Shown here: piece after piece, positions 24,800 to 33,332 of the stretch
How the letters are laid out: the number at the start of each line of letters is the position of its first letter
How positions within the stretch are numbered: position 1 is the first letter of the stretch
NCBI RefSeq assembly: GCF_900155425.1
Contig: NZ_LT700189.1
Span: 372,001 to 436,000 of the forward strand
DNA from: Parabacteroides massiliensis
Lineage (GTDB): Bacteria; Bacteroidota; Bacteroidia; Bacteroidales; Tannerellaceae
Direction: 5' to 3'
Length of the DNA: 64,000 nt
The notes under the pieces: model-generated
Told to the model about the DNA's origin: nothing
Databases searched by the model: none
What the model saw: the letters and a program-made list of their open reading frames with translations, nothing else
Made by a program: the position numbers and the translations under genes

Positions 24800-25956
24800 A
24801 ATTGTATGGGTATTATCAGAAGGACACGATATTGATCATCCTTATTTTCTATATGAAGTGTATAATTTGTATCGTAAAGCAAACGAAGACGTTTCCGGGT
24901 GTTATCCAAACCGATACCCGTGTCTTCCGTTTCCTTTTCTTCGAAGTAGCTGTTTACGATCAGGCAATCTAATTCCTGATCTTTGATTTTCATGGAAAGA
25001 TGGATAAACGATTCACTTTTGTAGCTGATGCCGTGTTTGAAAGCATTTTCCAGGAAAGAGATGAAAAGCAGGGGCGGAATCTGTGTGTTCGGGATTTCAT
25101 CGGGCAAGGAAATCCTGATATCCACCTGCTCCGTGTATCGGATCTTCATCAGCTCGATGTAGTTGGATAGGAAATGTATCTCCTTCTCCAGTGGTACGGA
25201 AGGCAGCGATGCGTCGTAGAGGACATACCGCATGATCTTGGACAGTTCCAAGACGGTCTTCTGTGCCTTTTCCTTGTCGATGTCGATCAGGGCATGGATA
25301 TTGTTGAGCGTGTTCATGAAGAAATGCGGGTTGATCTGATGTTTCAGATAAGCGAGCTCCGCCTCGGAAGTCTGTTTTTCCAGGCTTTTCATCCGATGGT
25401 CATCGCGAATGGATTTGAACAGGAACTTGATCGCCATGTTTACCCCGATGATCAAGATGACGATCAGGAAGTGAGGCGCTATAAACGGAGGCAGCCGGAA
25501 ACCACCCGGATTGGGCTGGCTGTCCGGATTGAACCGATGGCCGGGCATTTGGGGATTGGCCCGAAGCCTTTTTTCCGGGATCATCGGCGACCGTTGTTCC
25601 AACGCTTGTTCCCTGTTGTTGTTCCCCCATGGCGGACGATTGCCGGGCATGTCCTGGGCAGACATGTTTTTGATGCTGACGATGATCGTCAGCCCTATCG
25701 CGCAAATTGTGAACAACAGGTACAGCCACGATTTCTTACGGACCAGCAGGAATGGGAGCAGGATGTAATTATTGACTAAAAACAGTATGAGGAGTGGGCA
25801 TATCATTTTCCAGGCATGGAAAGCCGATTCCCAGTCGAATTCGGAGGGACCCTTGAATCGGTCGGTGTCCCATAAAGGCATGACTAAGACCACTACCCAG
25901 ATGATCAGGTAAATGAAATTCTCTAATAGTTGAAGCCTACGTTCCTGTTTTTCCAT
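24796..25956 (-). CDS. LytS-type sensor histidine kinase
   Basis: Membrane sensor kinase of 386 residues. The ATG at 25956 is chosen because a -7 element lies at 25990-25997, which excludes an upstream TTG. Four membrane segments are visible, the third and fourth separated by an unusual Pro/Asn/Arg-rich stretch (about 70 residues, including GNRPPWGNNNREQ and NPDSQPNPGGF) before IAPHFLIVILIIGVNMAIKF. The His_kinase domain has the phospho-acceptor in HQINPHFFMNTLNNIHALID, and the ATPase lid is shown by FLENAFKHGISYK and GIGLDNTRKRLRLLY. The gene is translationally coupled to the LytTR regulator. The signal sensed is unknown. Confidence 0.9.
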   Translation of the reverse strand: MEKQERRLQLLENFIYLIIWVVVLVMPLWDTDRFKGPSEFDWESAFHAWKMICPLLILFLVNNYILLPFLLVRKKSWLYLLFTICAIGLTIIVSIKNMSAQDMPGNRPPWGNNNREQALEQRSPMIPEKRLRANPQMPGHRFNPDSQPNPGGFRLPPFIAPHFLIVILIIGVNMAIKFLFKSIRDDHRMKSLEKQTSEAELAYLKHQINPHFFMNTLNNIHALIDIDKEKAQKTVLELSKIMRYVLYDASLPSVPLEKEIHFLSNYIELMKIRYTEQVDIRISLPDEIPNTQIPPLLFISFLENAFKHGISYKSESFIHLSMKIKDQELDCLIVNSYFEEKETEDTGIGLDNTRKRLRLLYDTNYTLHIENKDDQYRVLLIIPIQL

Positions 25957-25989
25957 TTGGTATCCTTTTAAAACCGGAATTGTTTTGTG

Positions 25990-25997
25990 CAAAGATA
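25990..25997 (-). promoter_or_regulatory. -7 element of the LytS/LytTR operon
   Basis: TATCTTTG on the minus strand, about 34 bases before the chosen ATG at 25956. Confidence 0.5.
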
Positions 25998-26065
25998 CGT
26001 GTTTGTCAAAAACTGGAATGGAAAATCAATGAATAGGGATATTTCATCGACGAAACGGGATATTT

Positions 26066-27607
26066 TTAGTAGATATTGGCCATGCTCACCAGTGGTTCGT
26101 ACAGTTTCTCTATATCTTGGGCATCCAGTTCGATGGTGAGCTGGTCACCGGGGAGGATGGTTTGTCCGGCAGGCGAGATGTCTTTACGGTCGCGGTGGAT
26201 ATTTATAATTACGCAATGGTTGGGAAGTTTGAGAGTGTCGACCTCTTTGCTATCAAAATAGGCTCCGGCCATCACCTCCACGTCCAAAGTCAGCCGTTTC
26301 TGTTCCCTGAAAACTGGTTTGTTGATCATCTCTTCATAGAACATCACGTTGAACGGCTTTATTTCCAGCAGTTCCGTGAAATAATAGGTGAGTCCGCCTA
26401 CTACGATGGAAGGATAGAAAACTTCGAAATGCCCCGTGATTTCCGTAATCAGGATAATGGCCGTGATAGGAGTGCGTACGACAGCGACCAGGAAGGCGCC
26501 CATCCCGATCAGCATGACATAGCTCACGCTTGCCATCCCGATGATCCCGTGTTGCACCAGGACGAGGGCATAGAGTTTGCCGATCAGTCCGCCTGTCACA
26601 AGTGTCGGGATGAAGCTCCCGCCCGGCAATCCGGAGGAGAAGGAGAAAACGGTAAACACCATGTGAAGGAACATCATTCCGGCAATCCAATAGATATTAC
26701 CGTTGCCGCCTTCCGCCTGCTGCATCAGAAATTGTTCGCCTCCGCCGGTCAGGTCGGTGACGGTCAGCGAAATGAGGTAGGCCATGACCAGAAGCCCTAA
26801 CAGCTTGATATGCTCCGGTTGCCGGATAGCCGGGAACATCCGTTTGGCGTATAGCATCAGCAGGGAATAGAATTTGCCGAAAACCGATACGATCACGGCA
26901 AACAGAAGATACAGCTTGAGGTGCAGTCCTATCGGCAGGTCGGGTACGATGGCCTGTATGTCGTGATACGGATTGATCGGGAAAATCGTACTGGCGATCG
27001 CTCCGGCGACGACACCGGCCAGGATCGTCGTGATAGCCGTTTTCGGTGCATCGAAGCGTTCGATCGATTCGATCACCAGCGTGGCGGCGGCAAGGGGAGC
27101 GGCAAAGGCGGCTGCCAATCCTGCACCTGCACCCGCGGCGAGAAGCTGCTTGCGTTCACCACCCAGGATATGTCCCCATTTGCCGACCAGGTCGCCTATA
27201 TAGGACCCCATTTGTACGGAAGGCCCTTCGCGCCCCATCGAAAGGCCGCTGCTGAGCGTCAGGACACCGCCCGCGAACTTAGCCAGCAGTTGGCGGAAGG
27301 AATGTACATACTCGATGCGTCCGTTGATAACGGCCCGTGTCTGCGAAATACCTCCGCCTCCGATGTATGGCCACCGTCTGACCATACGGGCAATGAAGCA
27401 GAGTACTCCCCACAGGACAAGAAATAAGGCGATATGATAAAACCAAGGAGGTGAAGACTGGAAGAAGTTCTTCCGCATATTGAAGAAAAGTTGCAGCAAA
27501 AAGTGGTAAGGGACCGCCACCAATCCGGTCAGCAACCCCACGATCAGACTCACGAAATAGAGTCTGGCATCTACCAACTTCAGTTTTACTATCCGATTAA
27601 CTTTCAT
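26066..27607 (-). CDS. ClC family chloride channel/antiporter with C-terminal TrkA-C-like domain
   Basis: Inner-membrane chloride channel or Cl-/H+ exchanger, 513 residues. The ClC core carries LSSGLSMGREGPSVQMG with the gating glutamate (GREGP) and the second selectivity motif as GLPGGSFIPTLVTGGLIG. The last 80 residues or so (TLDVEVMAGAYFDSKEVDTL through ILPGDQLTIELD) resemble a TrkA-C/RCK-C ligand-binding domain, a known but less common attachment in bacterial ClCs that suggests allosteric control. It follows a beta-barrel gene by 53 bases on the same strand. Whether it is a channel or an exchanger cannot be settled here. Confidence 0.9.
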   Translation of the reverse strand: MKVNRIVKLKLVDARLYFVSLIVGLLTGLVAVPYHFLLQLFFNMRKNFFQSSPPWFYHIALFLVLWGVLCFIARMVRRWPYIGGGGISQTRAVINGRIEYVHSFRQLLAKFAGGVLTLSSGLSMGREGPSVQMGSYIGDLVGKWGHILGGERKQLLAAGAGAGLAAAFAAPLAAATLVIESIERFDAPKTAITTILAGVVAGAIASTIFPINPYHDIQAIVPDLPIGLHLKLYLLFAVIVSVFGKFYSLLMLYAKRMFPAIRQPEHIKLLGLLVMAYLISLTVTDLTGGGEQFLMQQAEGGNGNIYWIAGMMFLHMVFTVFSFSSGLPGGSFIPTLVTGGLIGKLYALVLVQHGIIGMASVSYVMLIGMGAFLVAVVRTPITAIILITEITGHFEVFYPSIVVGGLTYYFTELLEIKPFNVMFYEEMINKPVFREQKRLTLDVEVMAGAYFDSKEVDTLKLPNHCVIINIHRDRKDISPAGQTILPGDQLTIELDAQDIEKLYEPLVSMANIY

Positions 27608-27660
27608 CTCCCCTTAAACAGGGAGCAAAGGCCGTTGGTTTAACTTTCAATTCTCAATTA

Positions 27661-28521
27661 TCAAAAACACCGGATATATCCCAACGAATAAGTCTCGTAC
27701 AGATTGTCTTTCATTCCGTGGGTATACCGGAAAGAGATGATGTTTTTCTTGATCTCGTATCTGAGGTTGTTGCGCCAGTGTATGGGGCGGTCGCCGTTGT
27801 TCTCGTATCCGTAGAACCCGGCCAGGTTGGTGGCGAGCGTGAAACCTCTGTATTTGCCGGTGAACCCGACCCCGTAGGAGATGGCGTCGTTCTGGCGATG
27901 CACCATGTCGTTCGTCATCCAGCAATAGAACCCGACGAGCGCCTGCATACGGATCGAAGCCTTTCCGTCAGTGCTTTTCCACAGGTTCCGGCCGACGTTT
28001 ACATCGAACCAGTAGGATGCGGCATCTGTAAAACGGGCATCGCACAGGCGGCCTCCACTGGCTGTCTTAATATTGGCACTGATGGTCGCATCCACCCATT
28101 TTTCGCTTCTCAGGACTTGGAAAAAGGAACTGATAATGACGTCGCCGTTATATTTGATCGGGCTTTCCGTCTCCACGGCGAAGCGTTCGTCACGTGTCTC
28201 CGGCGTCATTTTATATTTTTCCTTGAAACACCAGTTTATTTCGACTCCCGCACGTCCTCTGAAGAACGGCAACAGGGCGCGTCCAACGATGTCCCAAGTC
28301 TTGTCGCCAGTATAATAATGATATTCACCCCGTACTTCCACCTCGTACCGTTCGCTCACCTGTCCGTCTCTCATTTCCGGGATCGGGAAAGCGTTCGGTC
28401 CGAAATAGCGCGGGGAATAGATGAGCAGTTCTGTCTTGTCACGCCAGCTGTCGGCATGGCTGTCGGTTGCGAAAAAAGCAAATACGAATGTTGTCAGTAG
28501 TATTCGGGATAAATATTTCAT
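27661..28521 (-). CDS. Hypothetical outer-membrane beta-barrel-like protein
   Basis: 286 residues, not recognised as a named family. It has a signal peptide (MKYLSRILLTTFVFAFFATDSHA). The rest consists of alternating hydrophobic/polar strands rich in aromatic residues (YHYYTGDKTWDIVGRALLPF, FDVNVGRNLWKS, GFTLATNLAGFYGY) and ends in YSLGYIRCF, close to the terminal aromatic pattern of outer-membrane barrels. A 12-14 strand barrel is plausible. It lies upstream of the ClC gene on the same strand and is divergent from the ThuA gene. The function is unknown. Confidence 0.7.
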   Translation of the reverse strand: MKYLSRILLTTFVFAFFATDSHADSWRDKTELLIYSPRYFGPNAFPIPEMRDGQVSERYEVEVRGEYHYYTGDKTWDIVGRALLPFFRGRAGVEINWCFKEKYKMTPETRDERFAVETESPIKYNGDVIISSFFQVLRSEKWVDATISANIKTASGGRLCDARFTDAASYWFDVNVGRNLWKSTDGKASIRMQALVGFYCWMTNDMVHRQNDAISYGVGFTGKYRGFTLATNLAGFYGYENNGDRPIHWRNNLRYEIKKNIISFRYTHGMKDNLYETYSLGYIRCF

Positions 28522-28547
28522 TATGGATGTATTTTTTCTTCAGCCCA

Positions 28548-28555
28548 CAAAAGTA
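28548..28555 (-). promoter_or_regulatory. -7 element of the beta-barrel gene
   Basis: TACTTTTG on the minus strand, 26 bases upstream of the ATG at 28521; divergent partner of the ThuA promoter. Confidence 0.45.
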
Positions 28556-28575
28556 CATATTTCATATCGATTTAG

Positions 28576-28583
28576 TACATTTG
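28576..28583 (+). promoter_or_regulatory. -7 element of the ThuA gene
   Basis: TACATTTG, 31 bases upstream of the ATG at 28615. Confidence 0.5.
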
Positions 28584-28614
28584 CCTCAAACAAATCTTTA
28601 AACCATAGAATACC

Positions 28615-29529
28615 ATGAGACATTTACATTTTGGAAAGCTGCTTTTTGTTGTCTTTTCCCTCTTGTTTGCCTGTACGGTTTCGGCGCGTAAACCGATTAA
28701 AACATTACTTATCACAGGACAAAACAACCATAACTGGCAGGTGAGCCACAACGTGCTGAAACAAATCCTGGAAAATTCCGGCCGTTTTGAAGTGGACTTT
28801 GCCGTTTCTCCCGAACAAGGCAAGGATATGTCCGGTTTTGTGCTCGACTTCAGCCCCTATCAATTGGTGGTACTGGACTATAACGGCGATTCATGGCCGG
28901 AGGAGACGAACCGTCGTTTCCTGGAATATGTGCAGAACGGCGGTGGCGTTGTCATCTACCATGCTGCCGACAACGCTTTCTCCAAATGGCCGGAGTTCAA
29001 CAAGATATGTGCATTGGGAGGCTGGGAAGGACGTAACGAGAATTCCGGTCCTTATGTGTACTGGCAGGACGGCAAACTGGTCAAGGACAGTTCGGCCGGT
29101 CCGGGCGGTTCGCACGGGCGCCAGCACGAATATGTCTTGAACGGGCGTGACAAAGTGCATCCTATCGTGAAAGGCCTGCCCTTGAAATGGCGTCATGCCA
29201 AAGATGAACTTTATGACCGTATGCGGGGACCGGGCAATATCCGGGATATTTTGTATACAGCCTATTCGGACAAGGAAACAAATGGTTCCGGTCGTGAAGA
29301 ACCGCTGATCTTTACGGTCGATTACGGGAATGCCCGCATCTTCCATACGATGCTTGGACATGCCGGTGCTACTCCGGAAGATAATATCGCGATGCAGTGT
29401 ACGGGCTTCCAGGTGCTTTTGCTTCGTGGCGCCGAATGGGCGGCCACCGGAAAAGTGACCCAGAAAGTCCCGAAAGATTTCCCGACGGAGACTGCTTGCT
29501 CTTATCGGAAAGAGTATAAAGAAAATTGA
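28615..29529 (+). CDS. ThuA domain-containing secreted protein
   Basis: 304 residues with a signal peptide (ending CTVSARKPI) and a ThuA-like domain, a flavodoxin-like fold related to class I glutamine amidotransferases. Visible family segments are TLLITGQNNHNWQVSHNVLK, LVVLDYNGDSWPEETNRRFL, GGGVVIYHAADNAFSKWPEF and the late PLIFTVDYGNARIFHTMLGHAG. ThuA proteins in Bacteroidota are commonly exported and associated with glycoside or trehalose-like sugar metabolism, but catalysis is not established. The gene stands alone with its own promoter. Its stop codon lies inside an AATTGACAATT repeat cluster. Confidence 0.88.
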   Translation: MRHLHFGKLLFVVFSLLFACTVSARKPIKTLLITGQNNHNWQVSHNVLKQILENSGRFEVDFAVSPEQGKDMSGFVLDFSPYQLVVLDYNGDSWPEETNRRFLEYVQNGGGVVIYHAADNAFSKWPEFNKICALGGWEGRNENSGPYVYWQDGKLVKDSSAGPGGSHGRQHEYVLNGRDKVHPIVKGLPLKWRHAKDELYDRMRGPGNIRDILYTAYSDKETNGSGREEPLIFTVDYGNARIFHTMLGHAGATPEDNIAMQCTGFQVLLLRGAEWAATGKVTQKVPKDFPTETACSYRKEYKEN

Positions 29530-29606
29530 CAATTGGTAATTGACAATTGACAATTAAAGAAATGATCATCAAAACATTTCCAATTGTCAATTGTCAATTG
29601 TCAATT
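29527..29606. repeat. AATTGTCAATT-family inverted repeat cluster
   Basis: Left arm AATTGACAATTGACAATT (29538-29555) is the exact inverse of AATTGTCAATTGTCAATT (29582-29599), each within a longer run of 7-bp units. It fills the gap between the convergent ThuA and cysK genes. Related copies occur at 18085-18110, 27640-27660, 30595-30621, 61362-61436 and 61911-61935. Confidence 0.85.
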
Positions 29607-29614
29607 ATCAGTCC

Positions 29615-30562
29615 TTAAAGCGGATATTCCTCGAACGCATACAACACCGTTGACAAATATCTCTCGCCTGTATCCGGCAATAGTGCCACGATTGTCTTTC
29701 CTTCGTTTTCCGGAAGTTTGGCCAGTTGCAGGGCGGCATATACGGCTGCACCGGAAGAAATGCCGACCAACAGGCCTTCCTTTTGTGCCAGTTCGCGCGA
29801 TGTGCGGATGGCGTCGTCTCCTTCTACCTGGATGATTTCATCGACCACCGAGCTGTCGTAGGTTTTAGGAATAAAGCCTGCGCCGATCCCTTGTATCTTG
29901 TGTGGTCCGGGTTTTCCGCCTGAGAGCACGGGCGAATCGGCCGGTTCCACGGCTACGATCTTGACATTCGGGTTGTGCGCTTTCAGTCCTTTGCCAACGC
30001 CGCTGACCGTACCACCCGTTCCGACTCCTGCGACAAAGATGTCGACTTTGCCGTCCGTATCGCGCCAGATTTCCTGTGCGGTCGTCTTTGCATGTCGGGC
30101 AGGGTTTGCCGGGTTTTCAAACTGTTGCAAGATGATGGAGCCGGGTGTCTCGTCACGCAATGCTTCCGCTTTGGCGATAGCACCTTTCATCCCTTCCGCT
30201 CCGGGAGTGAGGACCAGGTTGGCACCTAATGCTTTCAGCAGGTTGCGGCGTTCCAGACTCATGGTTTCGGGCATTGTCAGTATCAATTTATAACCTTTGG
30301 CAGCCGAGACGAAAGCCAGTCCCACGCCTGTGTTCCCACTGGTCGGCTCTATGATTGTTGCTCCCGGTTTCAGCAAACCTTTTTCTTCCGCATCTTCGAT
30401 CATTGCCAAAGCAATGCGGTCTTTTACGCTACCTGCCGGATTGAAATATTCCAGTTTTCCGATTACTTTTGCTTTCAGTCCTTTGCTTGCGTTGAAGTTT
30501 GAGAACTCTAACAACGGCGTATTGCCTACGAGGTCAGTCAGTTTTTTTGCTATGTGTGCCAT
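29615..30562 (-). CDS. cysK: Cysteine synthase A (O-acetylserine sulfhydrylase)
   Basis: PLP enzyme that makes cysteine from O-acetylserine and sulfide; 315 residues, normal length. The PLP lysine is in [11 protein letters not shown], the substrate loop is [12 protein letters not shown], and the phosphate-binding glycines are in [20 protein letters not shown]. The C-terminal [16 protein letters not shown] closes the active site. It matches CysK rather than CysM or cystathionine beta-synthase in length and motifs. The leader, about 60 bases, carries an AATTGTC-type repeat. A cysteine desulfidase is encoded at 36.5 kb, the opposite reaction direction. Confidence 0.96.
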   Translation of the reverse strand: MAHIAKKLTDLVGNTPLLEFSNFNASKGLKAKVIGKLEYFNPAGSVKDRIALAMIEDAEEKGLLKPGATIIEPTSGNTGVGLAFVSAAKGYKLILTMPETMSLERRNLLKALGANLVLTPGAEGMKGAIAKAEALRDETPGSIILQQFENPANPARHAKTTAQEIWRDTDGKVDIFVAGVGTGGTVSGVGKGLKAHNPNVKIVAVEPADSPVLSGGKPGPHKIQGIGAGFIPKTYDSSVVDEIIQVEGDDAIRTSRELAQKEGLLVGISSGAAVYAALQLAKLPENEGKTIVALLPDTGERYLSTVLYAFEEYPL

Positions 30563-30594
30563 ATAAATTAAGAATTATAAATTTAAAATCTGAT

Positions 30595-30621
30595 TTGTCA
30601 ATTGTCTATTATCAATTGTCT
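30595..30621. repeat. AATTGTC-family repeat in the cysK leader
   Basis: TTTGTCAATTGTC followed by TATTATCAATTGTC, part of the dispersed AATTGTC repeat family, between the cysK start codon and its promoter. Confidence 0.65.
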
Positions 30622-30625
30622 GCTA

Positions 30626-30633
30626 CAAAGGTA
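30626..30633 (-). promoter_or_regulatory. -7 element of cysK
   Basis: TACCTTTG on the minus strand, 64 bases before the cysK ATG. Confidence 0.55.
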
Positions 30634-30679
30634 ATCCTGTTTTCTGTCTCCTGAAATACCATAAATATGGTATATTTTT

Positions 30680-31804
30680 TCATGCATCCAGCAACCGCAT
30701 CATCGTTTGCATTTTCGCCTCCGTTTCCAACCATTCGCTTTCTGCTTCCGAAGAGGCGAGAATACCTCCGCCTGCATACAAAACAAAAGCGTCTGGAAGG
30801 ATGTTCATGCAGCGCAGGTTTACATACAGGTCGCTCTTCTCTTCGGGGGCCAGCCATCCGATAAAACCCGAGTAATAGCTCCGGTCGTGGCCTTCGTTCT
30901 CCCGTATAAAATGATACGTCTCTTCTTTGGGCAGCCCGCAGACGGCAGGTGTGGGATGGAGCCGTTTCAGCAGGTCGCCGAGTTTCTTGTTGTCGGGCAA
31001 AGGAAAACGGAAGTCGCTTTTCAGGTGTGACAATTCGCCGGCGCGTACCGGGACTGGTGCTGTCTCTGCCGGTTTGATGCCTAATGCTTGCAGTTGTTTG
31101 CGGATATAGAAAGAGACATATTCCTGTTCTTCCCTGTTTTTGTCGTCCCATTCTGTCGGCAGTTCTCCGTTTTGGAGCGGTTGAGTGCCGGCAAGGGCAA
31201 CCGTATGCCATTCCCCGTTCTTGCCGGAGAGGATGATTTCGGGCGTACAGCCGAGCCACGTGCCTGTCGCAGGTGTATGGCAGAGATAAACATACGAATA
31301 TTTGTATCGCCCGGTTGCCTTATGGAAAGCGGCGGCAGGGGAGAAGCCCGCTTTGCCTGCCGGGATCGTCTGGCTGCGTGAGAGCACGAGTTTCTCGAAC
31401 TGCTTTCGGCGCAGCGGTTCGATGAAGGCATTGAAACGACGGCTGTAGTCTTCCTTCGGAGTTTTACGGCTTGAAACAAAAGTTTCACGATGATGGAACT
31501 CTTGTTCCGTAGGCATGGAACTTCTGTCCCATAGGCATGAAACAGTTGTTTCCTCGCCGAGCGGAAGTTCCTGGATGTCCGGGCGGATCAGTACGATCGG
31601 ATGTTGTTGGCTGACATGGAAGGGAGCGATGACGAAACCGCTCTGTTCGTCCAGCTCTTCGATGTTATAGAGAAGACGTGCAGAACCGGAGGTCTGCATG
31701 GCGAAACGGGGTGCTTCTCCCGGTATCCGCCAGAGTGCAAAACTCCGGTTCTTTCTGATTAATGTGTCGATTGCGTTACAAACTCTTAATTCGTCTGGTG
31801 TCAT
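30680..31804 (-). CDS. menF: Isochorismate synthase (menaquinone pathway)
   Basis: Converts chorismate to isochorismate, the first step of menaquinone synthesis. The protein has 374 residues and a chorismate-binding domain: KLVLSRSQTI, WLGCTPEIIL, HTVALAGTQPL, then HPTPAVCGLPKEETYHFI, YYSGFIGW and the metal-binding end LYAGGGILASSEAESEW. The order and spacing fit isochorismate synthase more than anthranilate or aminodeoxychorismate synthase. Its start overlaps the upstream HAD-hotdog gene by four bases, and that gene carries a thioesterase domain of the type needed later in the pathway, which supports menF over a siderophore role. The other men genes are not in the window. Confidence 0.88.
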   Translation of the reverse strand: MTPDELRVCNAIDTLIRKNRSFALWRIPGEAPRFAMQTSGSARLLYNIEELDEQSGFVIAPFHVSQQHPIVLIRPDIQELPLGEETTVSCLWDRSSMPTEQEFHHRETFVSSRKTPKEDYSRRFNAFIEPLRRKQFEKLVLSRSQTIPAGKAGFSPAAAFHKATGRYKYSYVYLCHTPATGTWLGCTPEIILSGKNGEWHTVALAGTQPLQNGELPTEWDDKNREEQEYVSFYIRKQLQALGIKPAETAPVPVRAGELSHLKSDFRFPLPDNKKLGDLLKRLHPTPAVCGLPKEETYHFIRENEGHDRSYYSGFIGWLAPEEKSDLYVNLRCMNILPDAFVLYAGGGILASSEAESEWLETEAKMQTMMRLLDA

Positions 31805-33033
31805 TTCTTTTTTAATATACTGTTGACTACACGGATGGAAGAAACCAATTTATCCGTAGATGTGAATACATCGACGTTCCAAACGTGCGAAGAGCGTCCT
31901 TTGTGGATGATGGTTCCGACGGCGCGAACGGTATCTCCTTCATGGGCGGATGACATATGGTTGCCGCTGACCTGCATGCCGACCACGATTTCGTCCGGCT
32001 TGGCCAGGATCATCGATCCCAGCCCGGCAACTGTTTCGGCCAGTGCGAGTGTCGCCCCGCCGTGCAGGATTCCGAATGGCTGGCGGGTACGTTCGTCTAC
32101 CGGCATGGTCGCTTCCACGCGGTCTTCGGATGCATAGGTGTATTGGATGCCGAGGTTTCCCATCAGGGCGTGCCGGGCACGCTTGTTCAGTTGGTCGAGC
32201 GGTACTTCCGTCGGGCGTATGTCGGCCAGAATTGCCCGTTCGACGGCTACGGCCACGCCTTCTTCTTCGTTGGTGAGCGTCGTTTTGTCCACACAAGCCT
32301 TAACCGAATCTGCTGCATTTCCCATTGCGATCCCGACACCGGCAAGCTGCAACATGGTCACGTCGCAAACACCGTCGCCGATCGCGATCACCTCTTCCGG
32401 CAGTACGGACAGTTTGGTCATCAATACGCCCAAAGTGTTTCCTTTGTCGATAAACTGCGGAACGACTTCTAAGAAGTAAGGTTCCGACCGGAATGCATCC
32501 AGCACACCGTCGAGGCGTTTCTTCCAATGATTCTCCAAACCGACGAGCGCCTCTTCGTCATCACTCGCCAGCATACATTTGCAGGGCGAAAAATCGACGG
32601 CTTCGACAAAGTTGTCGACACCGACTACCTGCATGTTGTTCAGGTTGGCCTCCTGGATGACGAACTTGTTGTCCGGTTTGTCTGTCAGGATGAAATCTTT
32701 GTGATAAGTGAAGATGGCAAAGTCGTTTTTCTTTGCTTTCTGTACGAAATAGGGGATCCATTCCGGATCGATACGTTTCTCAAATAAAAGTTCGCCGGTC
32801 TGCACGTTGATGATCTGACCGCCGTTGTAAGAAAGAATGTAACCTCCATAATGATTCAGTTCCAGCTTTTCAGCGATGGGCATGACTCCGTTAGTTGGTC
32901 TTCCTGATGCCAATACAATGTGTACTCCCATTTGCTGTACCTTCAGAAGGGCAGCCAGGGTACGGGGGCTGATCTCTTTTTTGTTGTTGAGCAGCGTCCC
33001 GTCTACGTCGAGAACTAATAATTTGTACTTCAT
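31801..33033 (-). CDS. Fusion: Cof-type HAD-IIB hydrolase + hotdog (PaaI-like) thioesterase
   Basis: 410-residue two-domain protein. Residues 1-270 are a Cof-type HAD-IIB phosphatase: motif I LLVLDVDGTLLNN, SGRPTNGVMPIAEKL, and motif IV AIGDGVCDVTMLQLAGVGIAMGNA. The usual Asn of GDGxND is a Cys here. Residues from about 283 form a hotdog thioesterase with ILHGGATLALAETVAGLGS, the His-Gly-Gly and Glu (E333) being catalytic in 1,4-dihydroxy-2-naphthoyl-CoA and PaaI-type enzymes. Overlap with menF makes DHNA-CoA hydrolysis the best guess for the hotdog half. The role of the HAD half is unknown. The DNA gives no sign of a sequencing artefact at the junction. Confidence 0.88.
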   Translation of the reverse strand: MKYKLLVLDVDGTLLNNKKEISPRTLAALLKVQQMGVHIVLASGRPTNGVMPIAEKLELNHYGGYILSYNGGQIINVQTGELLFEKRIDPEWIPYFVQKAKKNDFAIFTYHKDFILTDKPDNKFVIQEANLNNMQVVGVDNFVEAVDFSPCKCMLASDDEEALVGLENHWKKRLDGVLDAFRSEPYFLEVVPQFIDKGNTLGVLMTKLSVLPEEVIAIGDGVCDVTMLQLAGVGIAMGNAADSVKACVDKTTLTNEEEGVAVAVERAILADIRPTEVPLDQLNKRARHALMGNLGIQYTYASEDRVEATMPVDERTRQPFGILHGGATLALAETVAGLGSMILAKPDEIVVGMQVSGNHMSSAHEGDTVRAVGTIIHKGRSSHVWNVDVFTSTDKLVSSIRVVNSILKKK

Positions 33034-33332
33034 GGGCTCTCTGTATTTTTTGTTATGTCCAACAAATATAGTGAATTTTTGCTACCATCCGCTTAATCGT
33101 GAGTGTGAAAGTTTTAGTCCACGATAATGATTTTGCACAAAATACAATATCCCCCTAAAAAAGGAGATATTGTATATTAGCTTGATTTTCTGTAGCCTGT
33201 GGGAAAAGGTAGTTTGTTAAAAAATATTACCCTTGCTACTAAATTGCGTTATATGGGGTACAAAATCGAAATAGATGCGGTAGTAGTTTCGATTTGGACC
33301 AATGGCTTTTTTATGAATATGACAATAAGGGG
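33034..33332. other. Intergenic region between the helicase 3' end and the HAD-hotdog gene
   Basis: About 300 bases without a gene. It holds a -7 element (TATATTTG, minus strand, 33070-33063) for the HAD-hotdog gene, a terminator-like hairpin (33142-33175) and an inverted repeat AAATCGAAA/TTTCGATTT (33263-33271 with 33287-33295) of unknown meaning. No short coding frame convinced me. Confidence 0.6.
33142..33175 (-). terminator. Probable terminator downstream of the helicase gene
   Basis: Arms ATACAATATCCCC and GGAGATATTGTAT pair with one mismatch around an A-rich loop; on the minus strand TTTTG follows. It lies about 160 bases after the helicase stop. Confidence 0.45.

Noticed and set aside
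24050-25956. Regulatory link between the LytS/LytTR pair and the queuosine transporter
   Set aside because: They are adjacent on the same strand, but the transporter has its own promoter and candidate riboswitch, so a shared regulon is not supported.
33263-33295. AAATCGAAA/TTTCGATTT hairpin as terminator or operator
   Set aside because: Nine-bp AT-rich arms with a 15-base loop and no T-run; may be chance, so it is only mentioned in the intergenic entry.
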